DNA of 64,000 nt, taken from assembly GCA_022496185.1 (NCBI GenBank), contig WTXG01000001.1, positions 992,001 to 1,056,000 of the forward strand, given 5' to 3'. A model generated the notes under the pieces. That model was not told the origin of the DNA, did no database searches, and saw nothing but the letters and a program-made list of their open reading frames with translations. The stretch comes from Multifurca ochricompacta (Eukaryota; Basidiomycota; Agaricomycetes; Russulales; Russulaceae). The position numbers and the translations under genes are program-made. Below, in pieces: positions 1 to 10,057 of this stretch. Within the stretch, counting starts at the first letter, position 1; every line of letters begins with the position of its first letter.

Positions 1-466
1 AACACACCACGTGTTGCTACCTGGAAAAGGCACAACACGCTCAGCCTCCGCCGTTACCGATGACCCCATTCTCTTACTATGCACGCGCTATACACATGTC
101 CGTATGCAAGGGCCCATGTCCAAAATCGTTATTCATAGGCTGTTTGTTTCCGAGCCACGAAGCAGGCAGATGACCCCCTGAAACCTTCTAAAATTGAGCT
201 ACCCGTTTTGATCCCGCAGCCGCCTGGGAACAGCGTGTTTTGCCGTGCCGTTTTTGTTTGCGGAATAATATCCTTCACCCTGCTTGTTAAATCCAGAAGC
301 TACTGCTTTTTTCGTAAATGCCCTTTGAGAGAATTTATTTAGTGACAGCGCAGAGCTGAGGAGGGCGCATTTATTATTTCAACGTTGTATACAGGCCACG
401 ACCACACCTTATTGACCTCCCTCTTCTCTTTCCTCACCCTTCTTTGTATCTGTGACGACCGACGAG
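1..466. other. upstream non-coding region of the GH16 gene
   Basis: No open reading frame or RNA gene can be supported here. The last 50 bases before the first ATG are pyrimidine-rich (CTTCTCTTTCCTCACCCTTC), as is common just upstream of fungal start codons. Confidence 0.5.
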
Positions 467-2301
467 ATGTTTCACGATTACCCGTTCATGATATCAGCCC
501 TAACTATAATATTGCTTCTCACTGCAGTGGCCAGTGCCACTAGCCCTCCGAACTACAATGAATCACTATTACTCCCGCAAAACATGCCGTACTTGCGCAG
601 GGATACGAACAGCAGTGTTCTTAATAACACCACCAGCAACACCACATCGGGTTCTGAATCGTTTCTATGGATCATCCAAGATACCTACGACCAATCGAAC
701 TTTTTTGAGTGAGTTCCTGCCGTTAGTCTGGATTCAAAAACTGGAGCCGATGACCGCCCTTTCAATCAGTTCCTTTTCTTTCTTCACTGGCGATGACCCG
801 ACACAGTATGTACTTTGCTAAATCAACATGCGGAAGCTAAACCCCCTCCCAGCGGAACTGTCAAGTACGCGCCGATTGATCTTTCACCTTTCACCCTTTC
901 GGCTCTCAGTGACATTGAGTTCATCCTAGCTACGTGGATAAAGCAACAGCGTTTGCTCACAATCTGTCGTACATCTCTTGGGATGGAAAGGTCATGATGA
1001 AGGGGGATGACACAAACACTCTGCAGACCGGCCAGTACCGAGAGAGGTGCAGACTTACACTATGACCCTGATCACTAGTGATTATTGACTGTCGATTAGT
1101 GTCCGAGTCTCGAGCAACACACTCTATAATACCGGCCTTTTCATCCTGGATATAAATCGTGCGCCCTGGGGCTGTGGTATGATTAACGTTCTGTTCCGTT
1201 CACGTGGATGAGTTAGCTATAGGGTAAAATAATCAGGCGTGTGGCCAGCGTTCTGGACGCTTGGGAACGGTCAATGGCCGGCTGTGAGTTCCACGTCCCA
1301 GGGTTTAATCTCGCTCACATTTCCCTTCTAGACGGGGGAGATCGATATAATTGAAGGGGTACATGATAACGAACATAACCAAGTGACTTGGCACACCAGC
1401 GCAGGTTGTCCTTGACGTGGGCCTGTTTTTATGAGGATGCTAATGTGATGCTAGGATGCACGCTAACGCCAGCTAGCAACTTTACTGGCACGATTGTGGT
1501 GAGTAGTCCGCTTGTGTCTTTAGCCAGGGCCCTCACCGGCATCAGAGACAAAATAACCAGCCGTACCTCAACTGTGAGGGCAGCGGAACCTTACCTGGGT
1601 GTGGTGTCATTGAATGGAGCCAGGCATCATATGGGCCCACCTTTGACGCCCAAGGTGGTGGTATTTTTGCAATGAAGTGGGATAGAGACGGGATTTCCGT
1701 CTGTGGGTTGGCTTCTTAGACTGTTATTGCTGCTGCCACTTAACTATTGGCTTTTCAGGGAACTTCTATCGCGTCGCTATACCAAAGGATATTCTGGCTG
1801 GGACCCCAAATCCTGCCACTTGGCCAAATCCCACTGCCACCCTGGAACCCGCAGGTTGCGATCCGCTCAAGTATTTTGTAAACCATTCCATTGTATTCGG
1901 TGAGGCCCTTTCTACTTCTCACTGTGCATTAGCTGACCCGGACGAAGACATCACGTTCTGCGGTGTGTACAGGCTGCAGGGTATATAACTAGGAGGCTCA
2001 ACTGAATATACACATTCCAGGTGACTGGGCTGGTAACTCATACGCGACATCGGGCTGTCCAGGAACATGTGCCGACCGTCTTGTTGACCCCACCAACTTT
2101 GTGGTATGATGTTCAATTCTATCTTGCCGCTTTGCTTACATTAGGGCATAGAACGCATCCTGGAGTATTAACTGGCTAAAGGTATATCGCCGTCAAAACG
2201 TCGTCGGGGTTGTAAGTGCGAGCGCGCCCCCTCTAGCTATGCGCCTCCCTCTGCTGCTGGCCATCGCTACGATGACTGCCTTTGGTCTTAACGTGCTATG
2301 A
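467..2301 (+). CDS. secreted glycoside hydrolase family 16 endo-beta-glucanase, GPI-type tail
   Basis: Secreted beta-1,3(4)-glucanase-like enzyme of the fungal GH16 (MLG1/laminarinase-like) group, expected to act on wall or plant beta-glucans. It opens with a signal peptide (MFHDYPFMISALTII...). Successive exons give IIQDTYDQSNFF, SFFTGDDPTH, GTVKYAP, AFAHNLSYISWDGKVMM, WPAFWTLGNGQWPA, then the catalytic signature GEIDIIEG at 1335-1358, in which the first Glu is the expected nucleophile and the second the acid/base. Later come NCEGSG, VIEWSQASYGPTFDAQGGG, AIPKDILAGTPNPATW, DITFCGDWAGN and INWLKVY. The C-terminus, after a short Ser/Ala linker, is a hydrophobic stretch (MRLPLLLAIATM...) that ends at the stop, consistent with a GPI-anchor signal. 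About ten short introns. An apparent frame change near 1700 is solved by an intron starting GTGGGT and ending TTTTCAG, which restores VWNFYR. The ATG is chosen over the in-frame GTG at 452. Confidence 0.88.
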
Positions 2302-2365
2302 CTAACGCTTTCTGCTGCCGCTTGTGAATTTTAATGGACTATACATCCCTTATTACGTCGTTTGC

Positions 2366-3721
2366 CTACAGTTTAATCCTCCATATTCTATCTTGTATCG
2401 CCGCGCCTGGCGTAAAAAGATTCTCCGCAGGCGGCTCCCCAAAACTCGCCCTCATCGGAGTAACGCTGACATATCCGTTCTCAATGGCCCAACTGTCCGA
2501 ACCCTCCGGCAAAGAGGATGGTGGATGGTTTATAAAATGCTTCATGTCTGGGGAGAACTTGAATAAGAGGCTCCCGATTTTCTTTGAGGTGATATCCACC
2601 TGAGCCTGAAGAGGCGTCGGTGCAGATGCAGCCGTCATGGAGTCCGGTCCCGCCTGTGAACCTGCCACTTCCAGCCCCGCCGATTGCTTTGGGGAGTACG
2701 GTTTAAATAAGCGGTGGTAGGTATTCCGCCAAACACGTGTCCAGATGATAGGAAGTCCCTCGTTCAATAGTCCGTGAATCATTGGAATGTTGACGCTGTA
2801 AAAGTCAATCTCTCCTCTCCGCAAGCCACCTTCATCATTTCCCCAGTTATCCCAGAGGTACCGAATGATTTTCGCCGATAGAGTGTGTGCGGGATCGAAA
2901 AGGGTCTGCGGCGTAGGTAGACCGACGGTTCCATAGGACAGTGCGATGCTGCGAGTTTGGGAGAGAGCAGAAGACAAAGCGGCACCGAGTGTACCAGAGG
3001 ACAAAGCGAATGCCGCTTTGTAGGATACGTGATTAACGAAACAGGTGGACGCGCTCTACAAAAATCTCACACGACGTGTTTCTTCCGAAATTCGGTCCGG
3101 ACAACTTTATGGGTGGATGTCATTAACGTTATGATGATAGAGAAAAGAAGTGGGCCATAACATACTAGGAGGTCAATCTCGCCAGGATACAGATTGTGGA
3201 GCGCGATATTAGCACACGTCGCTGGGGTCTATCATCTGTCTTCAGGAATGCTAGATGGTACTCGAGTACCAGCTACTCACCCCGTCTAAAAGGATCCATT
3301 CACCGATCTCTCCCTCTTTGAGGGCCCTGGAAGAGTCCGAGGTCTCACCCAGCCCGTCTGAAAATTTATGGCAAAAATCAAGATGGAACCTCGTGCAAGC
3401 ATGCTCGGTAGCTCACCAGGATCCCGAGGGTAGTAAAAACGCCCGAGTATTATATCCTTGATCTGGTATGCCTTTCCTATTTCCTGATGTGAGGAATTCC
3501 GAACAGCGTCACCACGATTGAGGCGAGCTACGAACCAATCCAAGACTTTTGTGAGCTAGGGATAACGACTCTAACATCCCAGCCTATGTAGTAGCGTATG
3601 TGAGGGAGGTCCTGATCTCAGGAAACAAAGACGGACCGAGGGTCCTAGAGAGATACTTGTACAACCCAAAAATGTACGGAGACTCAGGACCAGGAGGGCC
3701 GTCGTCGTTCTGCACGTTCAT
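2366..3721 (-). CDS. SurE-like 5'/3'-nucleotidase / acid phosphatase
   Basis: Member of the SurE survival-protein phosphatase family, a metal-dependent nucleoside monophosphate phosphatase; fungal forms are often called acid phosphatase or Pby1-like. The first exon reads NVQNDDGPPGPESPYIFGLYKYLSR, containing the metal-binding NDDG motif at 3698-3709. It is followed by GWDVRVVIPSSQKSWIG, AYQIKDIILGRFYYPR, and the diagnostic block AAFALSSGTLGAALSSALS...IALSYG near 2930-3030. The C-terminal block VTPMRASFGEP...DRIWRIKL is also typical. No tubulin-tyrosine-ligase domain follows, unlike yeast Pby1. Four or more exons. ATG at 3721 is the likely start; a short upstream exon ending before TTTTCAG cannot be excluded. 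Convergent with the GH16 gene. Confidence 0.82.
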
Positions 3722-3895
3722 CAATAGACTGAAAAGAATACCGTTAAGGAATACTGATCACAGTGAGCAGGACAGTGAACCGTTTCGGAGTCATGGCGTG
3801 GTTAGTTGATAGAAAGAAAGCGAAGACAATATCGATAGTTAACGGTAAAGCCGTGCGTGAGAAATGATATTAGGGCATATGGCATAAACTTCTAT

Positions 3896-3931
3896 CACCA
3901 CCACCACCACCACCACCACCACCACCACCAC
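3896..3931. repeat. (CAC)12 trinucleotide microsatellite
   Basis: Twelve perfect CAC units immediately downstream of the MYG1 stop codon on the minus strand, thus probably in its 3' untranslated region. Confidence 0.95.
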
Positions 3932-3934
3932 ACA

Positions 3935-5333
3935 TCACGCCTCCAGTGCTTTTTTAGCCATCACCATTGCACCATCTTTGGTCTTATTCCCACCAATAAA
4001 ACCCGATGCGTGCACGAAGATACAGTCATCGATGCCCGAGATACGCGACAAGTCTTCGTCTCTGACCCCGCGCCAAGGTTCCGGCAGCGCCTTACGGCTC
4101 TCAAAACTCTCTGGTGACAAGGGGACCGCTTGTACGCGCCAATTGCCACCAGTCTCGTCTGGATAGATGACGTAGAATGGCTGAGCGGTTGTCGGAATGG
4201 ACAGCTCTTGCTCGAGTTCAAACAAGTGCTCCTGTTTGACGGTAAGCTTTCAAGAAGTAGAACAAAAGCTGGACATGCCTTCCACGGAGCGAACTGATCG
4301 AACATAATGATGCGGCCACTGGGGTCTACATTTGTGCGTCGAGAGAGCGCTTCGAGAACCAGATTGCGGGCTGGGAGCCACGACCGACAGTAATAATTTA
4401 GGCGACCAAGAAATTCTTCTCCAGCTAGTTGTGAGGCTTTCAAAAAAAGGGCCTAGCGCAAAAACCCAAAAAAAGAAAAAAAGAGAATTTTGAGCACCAG
4501 CTCAGTGGCAGCAGGAGGAGAGAAAGGCATACATCAACCGCTTGCGAATCGAAAGGCTCATTCCACGCTGGATTTAGCCAGCTCACACGACTAGAGAGGT
4601 CCGTGCGATTACGATATTTGGGTTGAATATCCTCATGGTATTGGGGGATACCGTTGTCGATCCCGTCAATAGCTTCTATGAATTCCTAAGAGTTGATGAG
4701 TGTAAGAGAATGGAAGGAGAGGAGGGAGGAGGGAGGAAGGACACTTTGTATAATTTCAGCCAGAGACTGTCGACTTTTGGGTCGTCTGGAGTGAGTTGTA
4801 GTTGGTTGGAGATGATCTCCCGACCGAAATGTCTAAAGGAAACATCAACAGGGAAGTGACGGGGGGGGGTGGATTGGCCAACTTGTAAATGAGACCCGCA
4901 GAGGATAATTTTGTTGTGAATCCGTGACCGAACACTTCCTCAAACCCTCGTTGATGGTGGTCAAACCGTTGCTTGCTCTCATTGTAGACAGCACCGACGT
5001 CCACAACTATATCGCAAGTGTCTAGGACGTTCGGATCTCGACTGCGTTTGATGTCTGTCTCTCTAAGCTTAGCTTTCATTGAACACGAACACCATAAAGG
5101 AGTGACTGACCTGCATCTCGGTAAGTCTCGGTGAGTCGTAGGATGTACACTGCGAGGGCTTCATCACAATGAAATGTTCCGTTGTGGGTCCCGATGACCT
5201 TGAGCCCGCTCGGTTTTAAATCTCCACCTATTCTTTGTCTTTTCGCCGGATGAGAAATATCAGTTGCTGCCATCTTGAGAGAGGCAAATTGACATTGACG
5301 TAGTGGTGATCGTGACAGAAAAGACAATGCCAT
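3935..5333 (-). CDS. MYG1: MYG1 family (UPF0160) exonuclease-like protein
   Basis: Homologue of MYG1, a DHH-like 3'-5' RNA exonuclease of nucleus and mitochondrial matrix. Motifs in order: [17 protein letters not shown] near residue 40, [29 protein letters not shown] (DHH-like metal site), [44 protein letters not shown], then [17 protein letters not shown] and the C-terminal [19 protein letters not shown]. These are all family landmarks and the length (about 370-400 aa) is normal. The N-terminus [19 protein letters not shown] is basic and Ser/Arg-rich, compatible with mitochondrial targeting, and KRQRIGG may be nuclear. One intron contains a C10 run (about 4861-4870); another (4232-4278) is best explained as a GC-AG intron. 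Confidence 0.9.
4232..4278 (-). other. GC-AG intron in MYG1
   Basis: Read on the minus strand, the junction is TGGAAG|GCATGT...AAACAG|GAGCAC. Removing these 47 bases joins FDQFAPWK to [10 protein letters not shown] in frame. No GT donor near this point restores the frame. Confidence 0.75.
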
Positions 5334-5470
5334 TTTTTGTTGTGTGTGCGATGTGTGATTAATAATAAAAATCCATACCATGCGTCAATTGTCCAGGCTA
5401 GGAACATAGTCAAAAGGGTATTATACTTAGTAGATGGGCTACTATACTGTCCATCGGGATGAGATGAGGA

Positions 5471-6021
5471 CTACAGTAAAGAAAGAAGAGCACCAAAGGC
5501 GGCTGCTGTTAAAGCGACAACCATCGCGTTTCGCTGCAACCGAGTCACACTAGATACATAACTATCTGGCGGCCCATATACACCCCCTTGGCCAGCTTGA
5601 CCCGGACTCGGGGCGCCTCCTGGACCATTTCCACCACCATTGACACTGGTAGGAGCCGTAGGAAGAGGAGCGGTAGAGGTGGGTCGTGAGGAGGATGAGT
5701 TAGATGGGTTAGGACTGTTTGTTGAATTCCCGGTGTTGGTGATATTACCACTTGGGGCGGGGGTGTTCGAAGTTAGGGTTAAAGTAATTGGGATGGGGGT
5801 AGTGATGGTGACAGGTTGGCGATTTGGACCGAATGTGATTCCAACAGAAAATGAGGTGGAGACAGTGACCGGGGGTGATGATGAAACATTGTTGTTATTA
5901 TTGCTCTGATTATTAAGTGGTTGAGTTGAGAGTTGAGAAAGATGGGTGACCTCACCTGAGCCTGAGTGATATCAAACAAAGTGAGAAAGAAAAATAAAGG
6001 GAGAGGGAAGAAGAAGAACAT
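5471..6021 (-). CDS. small secreted Ser/Thr/Pro-rich protein with GPI-type tail
   Basis: Two-exon gene, not matched to a named family. Exon 1 is almost entirely a signal peptide (MFFFFPLPLFFFLTLFDITQAQ). A phase-0 intron (GTGAGG...TAATCAG) follows, and exon 2 begins SNNNNNVSSSPPVTVST. The mature region is Ser/Thr/Pro/Asn-rich with FGPNRQPVTI, Gly-rich NGGGNGPGGAPSPGQAGQGG, and a C-terminal hydrophobic stretch (NAMVVALTAAAFGALLSLL) ending at the stop, as in GPI-anchored wall mannoproteins of basidiomycetes. Expected site is the cell surface; role unknown. Confidence 0.7.
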
Positions 6022-6024
6022 AGT

Positions 6025-6066
6025 GAGGTCGAGGTCGAGGTCGAGGTCAAGGTCAAGGTCAAGGTC
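6025..6066. repeat. hexanucleotide tandem repeat (GAGGTC)4(AAGGTC)3
   Basis: Seven perfect 6-bp units just upstream of the GPI-type gene's start codon, between two divergent genes. A pyrimidine-rich tract with CATTCT and TCATCT repeats follows at 6100-6210. Confidence 0.95.
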
Positions 6067-6257
6067 AAAGGAAGGCCAAAGTCAAAATCAAAAGGAAAAG
6101 GAAATCTCATCATCTTATCTTATCTTATCACTTATCATCTCATCTTGTTCTCTCGCTCTCTCATCCCCTCATCCTCTCATCCTCATTCTCATTCTCATTC
6201 TCATACATCTTCATCTCCTCCTGAACCCACACTCATGACCGTATCCCTTCAAACATC

Positions 6258-7568
6258 ATGAACCTCGTCCCAATATCATCTTATACTATAAATCTCATCC
6301 TTCACTACATCTCTCCCCCTTCACAACTACTTAATCCCATCCCTTCAGATTTACTTTCTCTTTCTCTCTTAAAAAGGCACACCCTCCTTGAAATTTCCCC
6401 TACGGATTCCTCTTCCTATCTCACCTGGCCATCTTCCTTTCGTGGCCTCGCTATACAACACTTGGAGCATCTCCCCATGCCTCTCGACGAGCTGGATCCC
6501 AACTTTCTCGTCGGTTATACTGTTGACCCAGAACATGCTTATGCCCACGTTCATCTCACGCCTACAGGAGAAAATGGCCTTCGTCTCGTCTTTGAATGGG
6601 ATGGTCAAGAAACCTGGAAGTACCATGACTCGAATGTGATGCCATTTCCCCCTGGAGCTCATACCTCTTTGAGCGACGCCGTTGCCAGTGCCGCCACAGT
6701 CGTTATCCCCGTTCCTGAATTAGGACGGGAAAAACTGTGCAAAGGTCCAAATGGCGATGGTGACAATGGCGATGATGACAACGACAACGACGACGATTAT
6801 TGGAATTCATACGGTGCAAGAGATGCCAGTAGCGTACAGCTCTCGCCATTAGTGAACAAGGACGATGAAGACGCGAGCGAAGATGCGTATTGGGCTCAAT
6901 ATGCTTCAGTACAAGGTATGCTGCTTCAAAACAAAACAAAAAAAACGCTTGCGGGGCCGACCCACACATTCTGACCGTGCGATGCTAAAGGTACCGCAGA
7001 CTCCACGGTCCCATCCCCCGTGCACCGGACTACACGTCGGCTCCAATCAGTGCCCATTGCGCACCACATTTCCAACGAAGGGACCCTTCTCACCCTTGCT
7101 GCCGATGTCCGTCCTCACCTTCACGACCCGAGGGCGCCTCCATCTCCGAACACTCTAACCAATCGCCTAACCGCACTATCTCCACGACCTTCCGTCACCA
7201 ATCCGCTCTCTGACGGCTTTCCCCACCCAGATCCCGAAGAAGATATTCCAGAGGCGACGGATGACGACATTGAATCGCCTTCTTCGTTGCTTGACGTCGA
7301 AACCACCTACAAAGAGGTTACCCTCCGAAAAGGTCCGGATGAGCATATCTCGTCTGCTCCTGTAGCTATCAAAACGGCAAATTCATCCTCATGTCAAGGA
7401 ATGGATCAGGATAATGATAGTCGAGCCGTCCAGGATGCCATACGGGGTTTATTCTTGCTGTGGAAAGCGACGAGACGGGGATCGAATTCTACCCCAGAGA
7501 GAACACGAGAAGCATCGACTGACGAGCTCGATAAAGCAGACTTTCTGCAGTTAGTGGTAGGGTATTGA
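6258..7568 (+). CDS. uncharacterised acidic protein
   Basis: No named family recognised. Exon 1 gives MNLVPISSYTINLILHYIS and a conserved-looking N-terminal segment (about residues 1-130: SLLKRHTLLEISPTDS, PLDELDPNFLVGYTVDPEHAYAHV, LRLVFEWDG), followed by an acidic stretch rich in Asp/Asn (GDNGDDDNDNDDDYW) and DAYWAQYASVQ. A phase-1 intron (AAG|GTATGC...TAAAG) leads to GTADSTVPSPV and a disordered part, ending with a predicted helix AVQDAIRGLFLLWKATRRG. The 3' end is uncertain: a further small exon after 7557 is possible, and the segment at 7830-8027 could be spliced on. Probably nuclear or cytosolic and low in fold content. Confidence 0.65.
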
Positions 7569-8238
7569 TGTGATGCAATATCATCAACGGCGCAGGACGT
7601 CTTGCAGTGCAGCTTGTACACAAACGTCCAAGTGCGAGGGTATAGATAACTTAGGTAGATATGCAACACCTCTGGCATGTACAGTACCTCATGGGTTTGG
7701 GGGTGGATCCCTATCGCTGCGGGGCTCGGGCGACATCCCAATCAGGTTTGAGCGCGGGTCCTACACCCGCAATAATGCGCTATCGAATGGGCGTCTGGGA
7801 GTAGTACTTGTTTGGCCTCAAATTAAACAGTGGAAGAGGCTCCGCTCCTCACAGAAATGGGTCGCAATATTGTGGGCATTCTCTTTCTGCACCTTCTGCA
7901 TAACGCCCCTCACGAGCACACCGAGGAAGGTCGTTCCGCCTGCCATAGCCCGCACACGGGTGAAGCCAACACTGATGAAGAGATCAATGCGTCACGTTCG
8001 ACGGAATTGGTGAAGACCCCGAGATAGCTTTCATGACAAAAGAATAGCAATTATCGGTTTTCTTTCACACACGGATCGATAATCAGCTGGGAACAGAAGC
8101 TAGGGACGGGGAACTTGGGACGAAGTCAATCAGGTGGACATCACTCACGAGACCTCGGCGTTTTGAGGAATTGAGGAAATAAAATGAGGTATGGGAAATC
8201 AGACAGGCTTAAGCGATAGGATGCGACGTGAGCCTAGA
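7569..8238. other. weakly coding region between two genes
   Basis: An open stretch on the plus strand at 7830-8027 (EEAPLLTEMGRNIVGILFLHLLHN...) starts just after a splice acceptor-like AAACAG and may be a terminal exon of the preceding gene. Nothing else is supported. Confidence 0.3.
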
Positions 8239-8588
8239 TCACTTGGTGTCAAGGATACGTAAGTGATGAGAAAGACTGCCGACCCCACTGATTCGCCGCT
8301 CAGCCTGGGTCCGGTCCTGGGAAGATGGGAATTGAGCATCAGACACAGCGAGTGCAAACGTCCCATAAAACAATACAAATGGCGCCAGAGAGGCTGCAAA
8401 CACATCCAAATGTTCCAGGCTGTTAGTTTACCTAGCCAACACAAGACTCAGGTCTGATCTTGTCAGTGACGGTCAAATCAGAGCGAGTGCACTCACTTGG
8501 CACACTGATGCTGACAATCCGTCGATGGGACTTCATTGATGCTCGTTGGGATGTTTTCGAAAATCACAATAGCTGACAGGGTACTAAA
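8239..8588 (-). CDS. possible small membrane or secreted protein (exons of an unrecognised gene)
   Basis: Two minus-strand open segments join in frame across an intron beginning GTGAGT and ending CTAACAG. The joined protein reads ...IVIFENIPTSINEVPSTDC and then QHQCANLEHLDVFAASLAPF, a hydrophobic stretch VLFYGTFALAVSDAQ, and a hydrophilic tail ending HHLRILDTK before TGA. The Cys spacing CQHQC and one hydrophobic segment are the only features. A stop lies just upstream of the first segment, after an acceptor-like TTTTAG, so at least one 5' exon is missing from this model. Not matched to any family. Confidence 0.3.
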
Positions 8589-8598
8589 ACATCATGCT

Positions 8599-8628
8599 CA
8601 ATAGAACTAATTCTCAATAGTTCTATTG
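8599..8628. repeat. 9-bp inverted repeat with 12-nt loop
   Basis: CAATAGAAC and its perfect complement GTTCTATTG are separated by 12 bases, with a (CGAG)n run at about 8650-8667 close by. It lies between two minus-strand genes, so could form a transcript hairpin; function unknown. Confidence 0.7.
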
Positions 8629-8749
8629 AAAAGACCGTCAAGGAACTAGTCGAGCGAGCGAGCGAGCAAAATGTTCGACAGACATATCAAACCCGCCTAA
8701 ATCCCATCAACTAGATTATAAAGGCGAAGGTTAGAAGGTCGATTAATGG

Positions 8750-9883
8750 CTACTTGATCCGTTTAAGCTGTAAGCAAATGTTAAGAAGACCAGGGAAGAG
8801 GGCCAGGGTGTATAATGACGTACCTTTTCCGTGTTCCTGAAGACTCTGTTATCAAGGCTGACAGTCTTTTCTTCGATGCGTTCGATGCGGTCATTCTGCT
8901 TATCAAGCTCCTGGCCCATGGCCATTCCTAGCGCTTTAAGCCTCTTGGTGACATCAGAGATCTCACCAAGATTATCGTCAAGTTCATCCTCAAGGTCGTC
9001 GTCTGACGCAGTAGCCTCGAACTGGTAACGTTTCCTCTGCTCTTTCTTAAGTGCAAGTTGAGCAGGGGATTTCTGGCGCCTTCCATTTAACCCTTCCCCG
9101 ATTTCCTCCTCTTGCTGGCCATAAATTGTAGCTTGACCCAGACGGTTCTGGTCTCACGTATATCCATCATCGCCTTCTCGCGTTCATCACGCTCCTCCTC
9201 GTAGCGCTGTTGTATCTTCGCTTCCTGTGCCGCACGTTTCGCATCCTTGTTGAAGGTGATGACAGGGCGAAATATCGAACGATTCAGCTGCTTGAGTTCG
9301 TCTGTCCTATCCTCCGCACGTTGTGAATGGCCTTTGGACACGTCTAGATGGCGCTCAGTGTTGGCGAGTTTCTCTGTAATCCAGATTCATGATAAGTATA
9401 TGGGATGTCACTACAGTTGTCATTGGACACACCAGATTGACTTCCAAGCCTATTGATGGTATTTCGAGCTGTCTCCTCTGCTTCCCTTGCCATGCGGAGG
9501 GCATTGCGCGTGGAATTAACACCTTCTTGCTTTAAGAACCTTGTCTGTTCCTTTATCCCTTCCACGTCCTCTTCATTTTCCTCCCCTGGAACGGGTTCGG
9601 GCAACGTTGGACCATCATGGGCAAAACGGCCAGTTGACGCCTTCTCCGGATTGTGCCCGCGAAATAGCTCCTTTCTGTCGCCGTCGAGGTTGGCTTGGCC
9701 ACGTGAGTAAACGTCAACGGACACGTTTCGTTGATAGCGGTCGCGGGTAGCCAGGTTATTATCAGTAGAAGGAATGGTGGTAGCAGGATTCGGACGGGAG
9801 GCAGAGAAGCTTGTAGCATCTAAACTCTCTGATTGAACGGGGGGTATAAGATTTCTTTCCTTGCGTTTATTGAACCAAGACAT
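8750..9883 (-). CDS. SEC9: t-SNARE of the SNAP-25/Sec9 family
   Basis: Plasma-membrane Qbc-SNARE that pairs with syntaxin (Sso) and synaptobrevin (Snc) in exocytosis. Starts MSWFNKRKERNLIPP; about 90 disordered residues follow. The first SNARE helix (Qb) is EEDVEGIKEQTRFLKQEG..STRNALRMAREAEETARNTINRLGSQS. A linker with KDAKRAAQEAKIQQRYEEERDEREKAM follows, then the second helix (Qc) DLEDELDDNLGEISDVTKRLKALGMAMGQELDKQNDRIERIEEKT..LDNRVFRNTEK, with the zero-layer Gln in GQELDKQN. The last exon adds only LKRIK after a GTACGT..TTACAG intron. No membrane anchor and no Cys-rich palmitoylation loop, as usual for fungal Sec9. Confidence 0.9.
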
Positions 9884-10057
9884 ATTGCTGTTGTTGTGGA
9901 TGGAAGAGGAAGCGTTGACCTCTGCATCGCATCTCACATCCTTTCCTTTCCCCACAAAATAGGAAGTTAGTTCCCATCTCATCTACTTCTACTTTTCCCT
10001 TCCTTTCCCTTTCCCTTTCCCCTTTCCCCAAGTACCCAAGTATAAGCTTACTTTACT

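Noticed and set aside
1690..1770. Apparent frameshift in the GH16 gene
   Set aside because: An intron starting GTGGGT and ending TTTTCAG restores VWNFYR and the rest of the domain.
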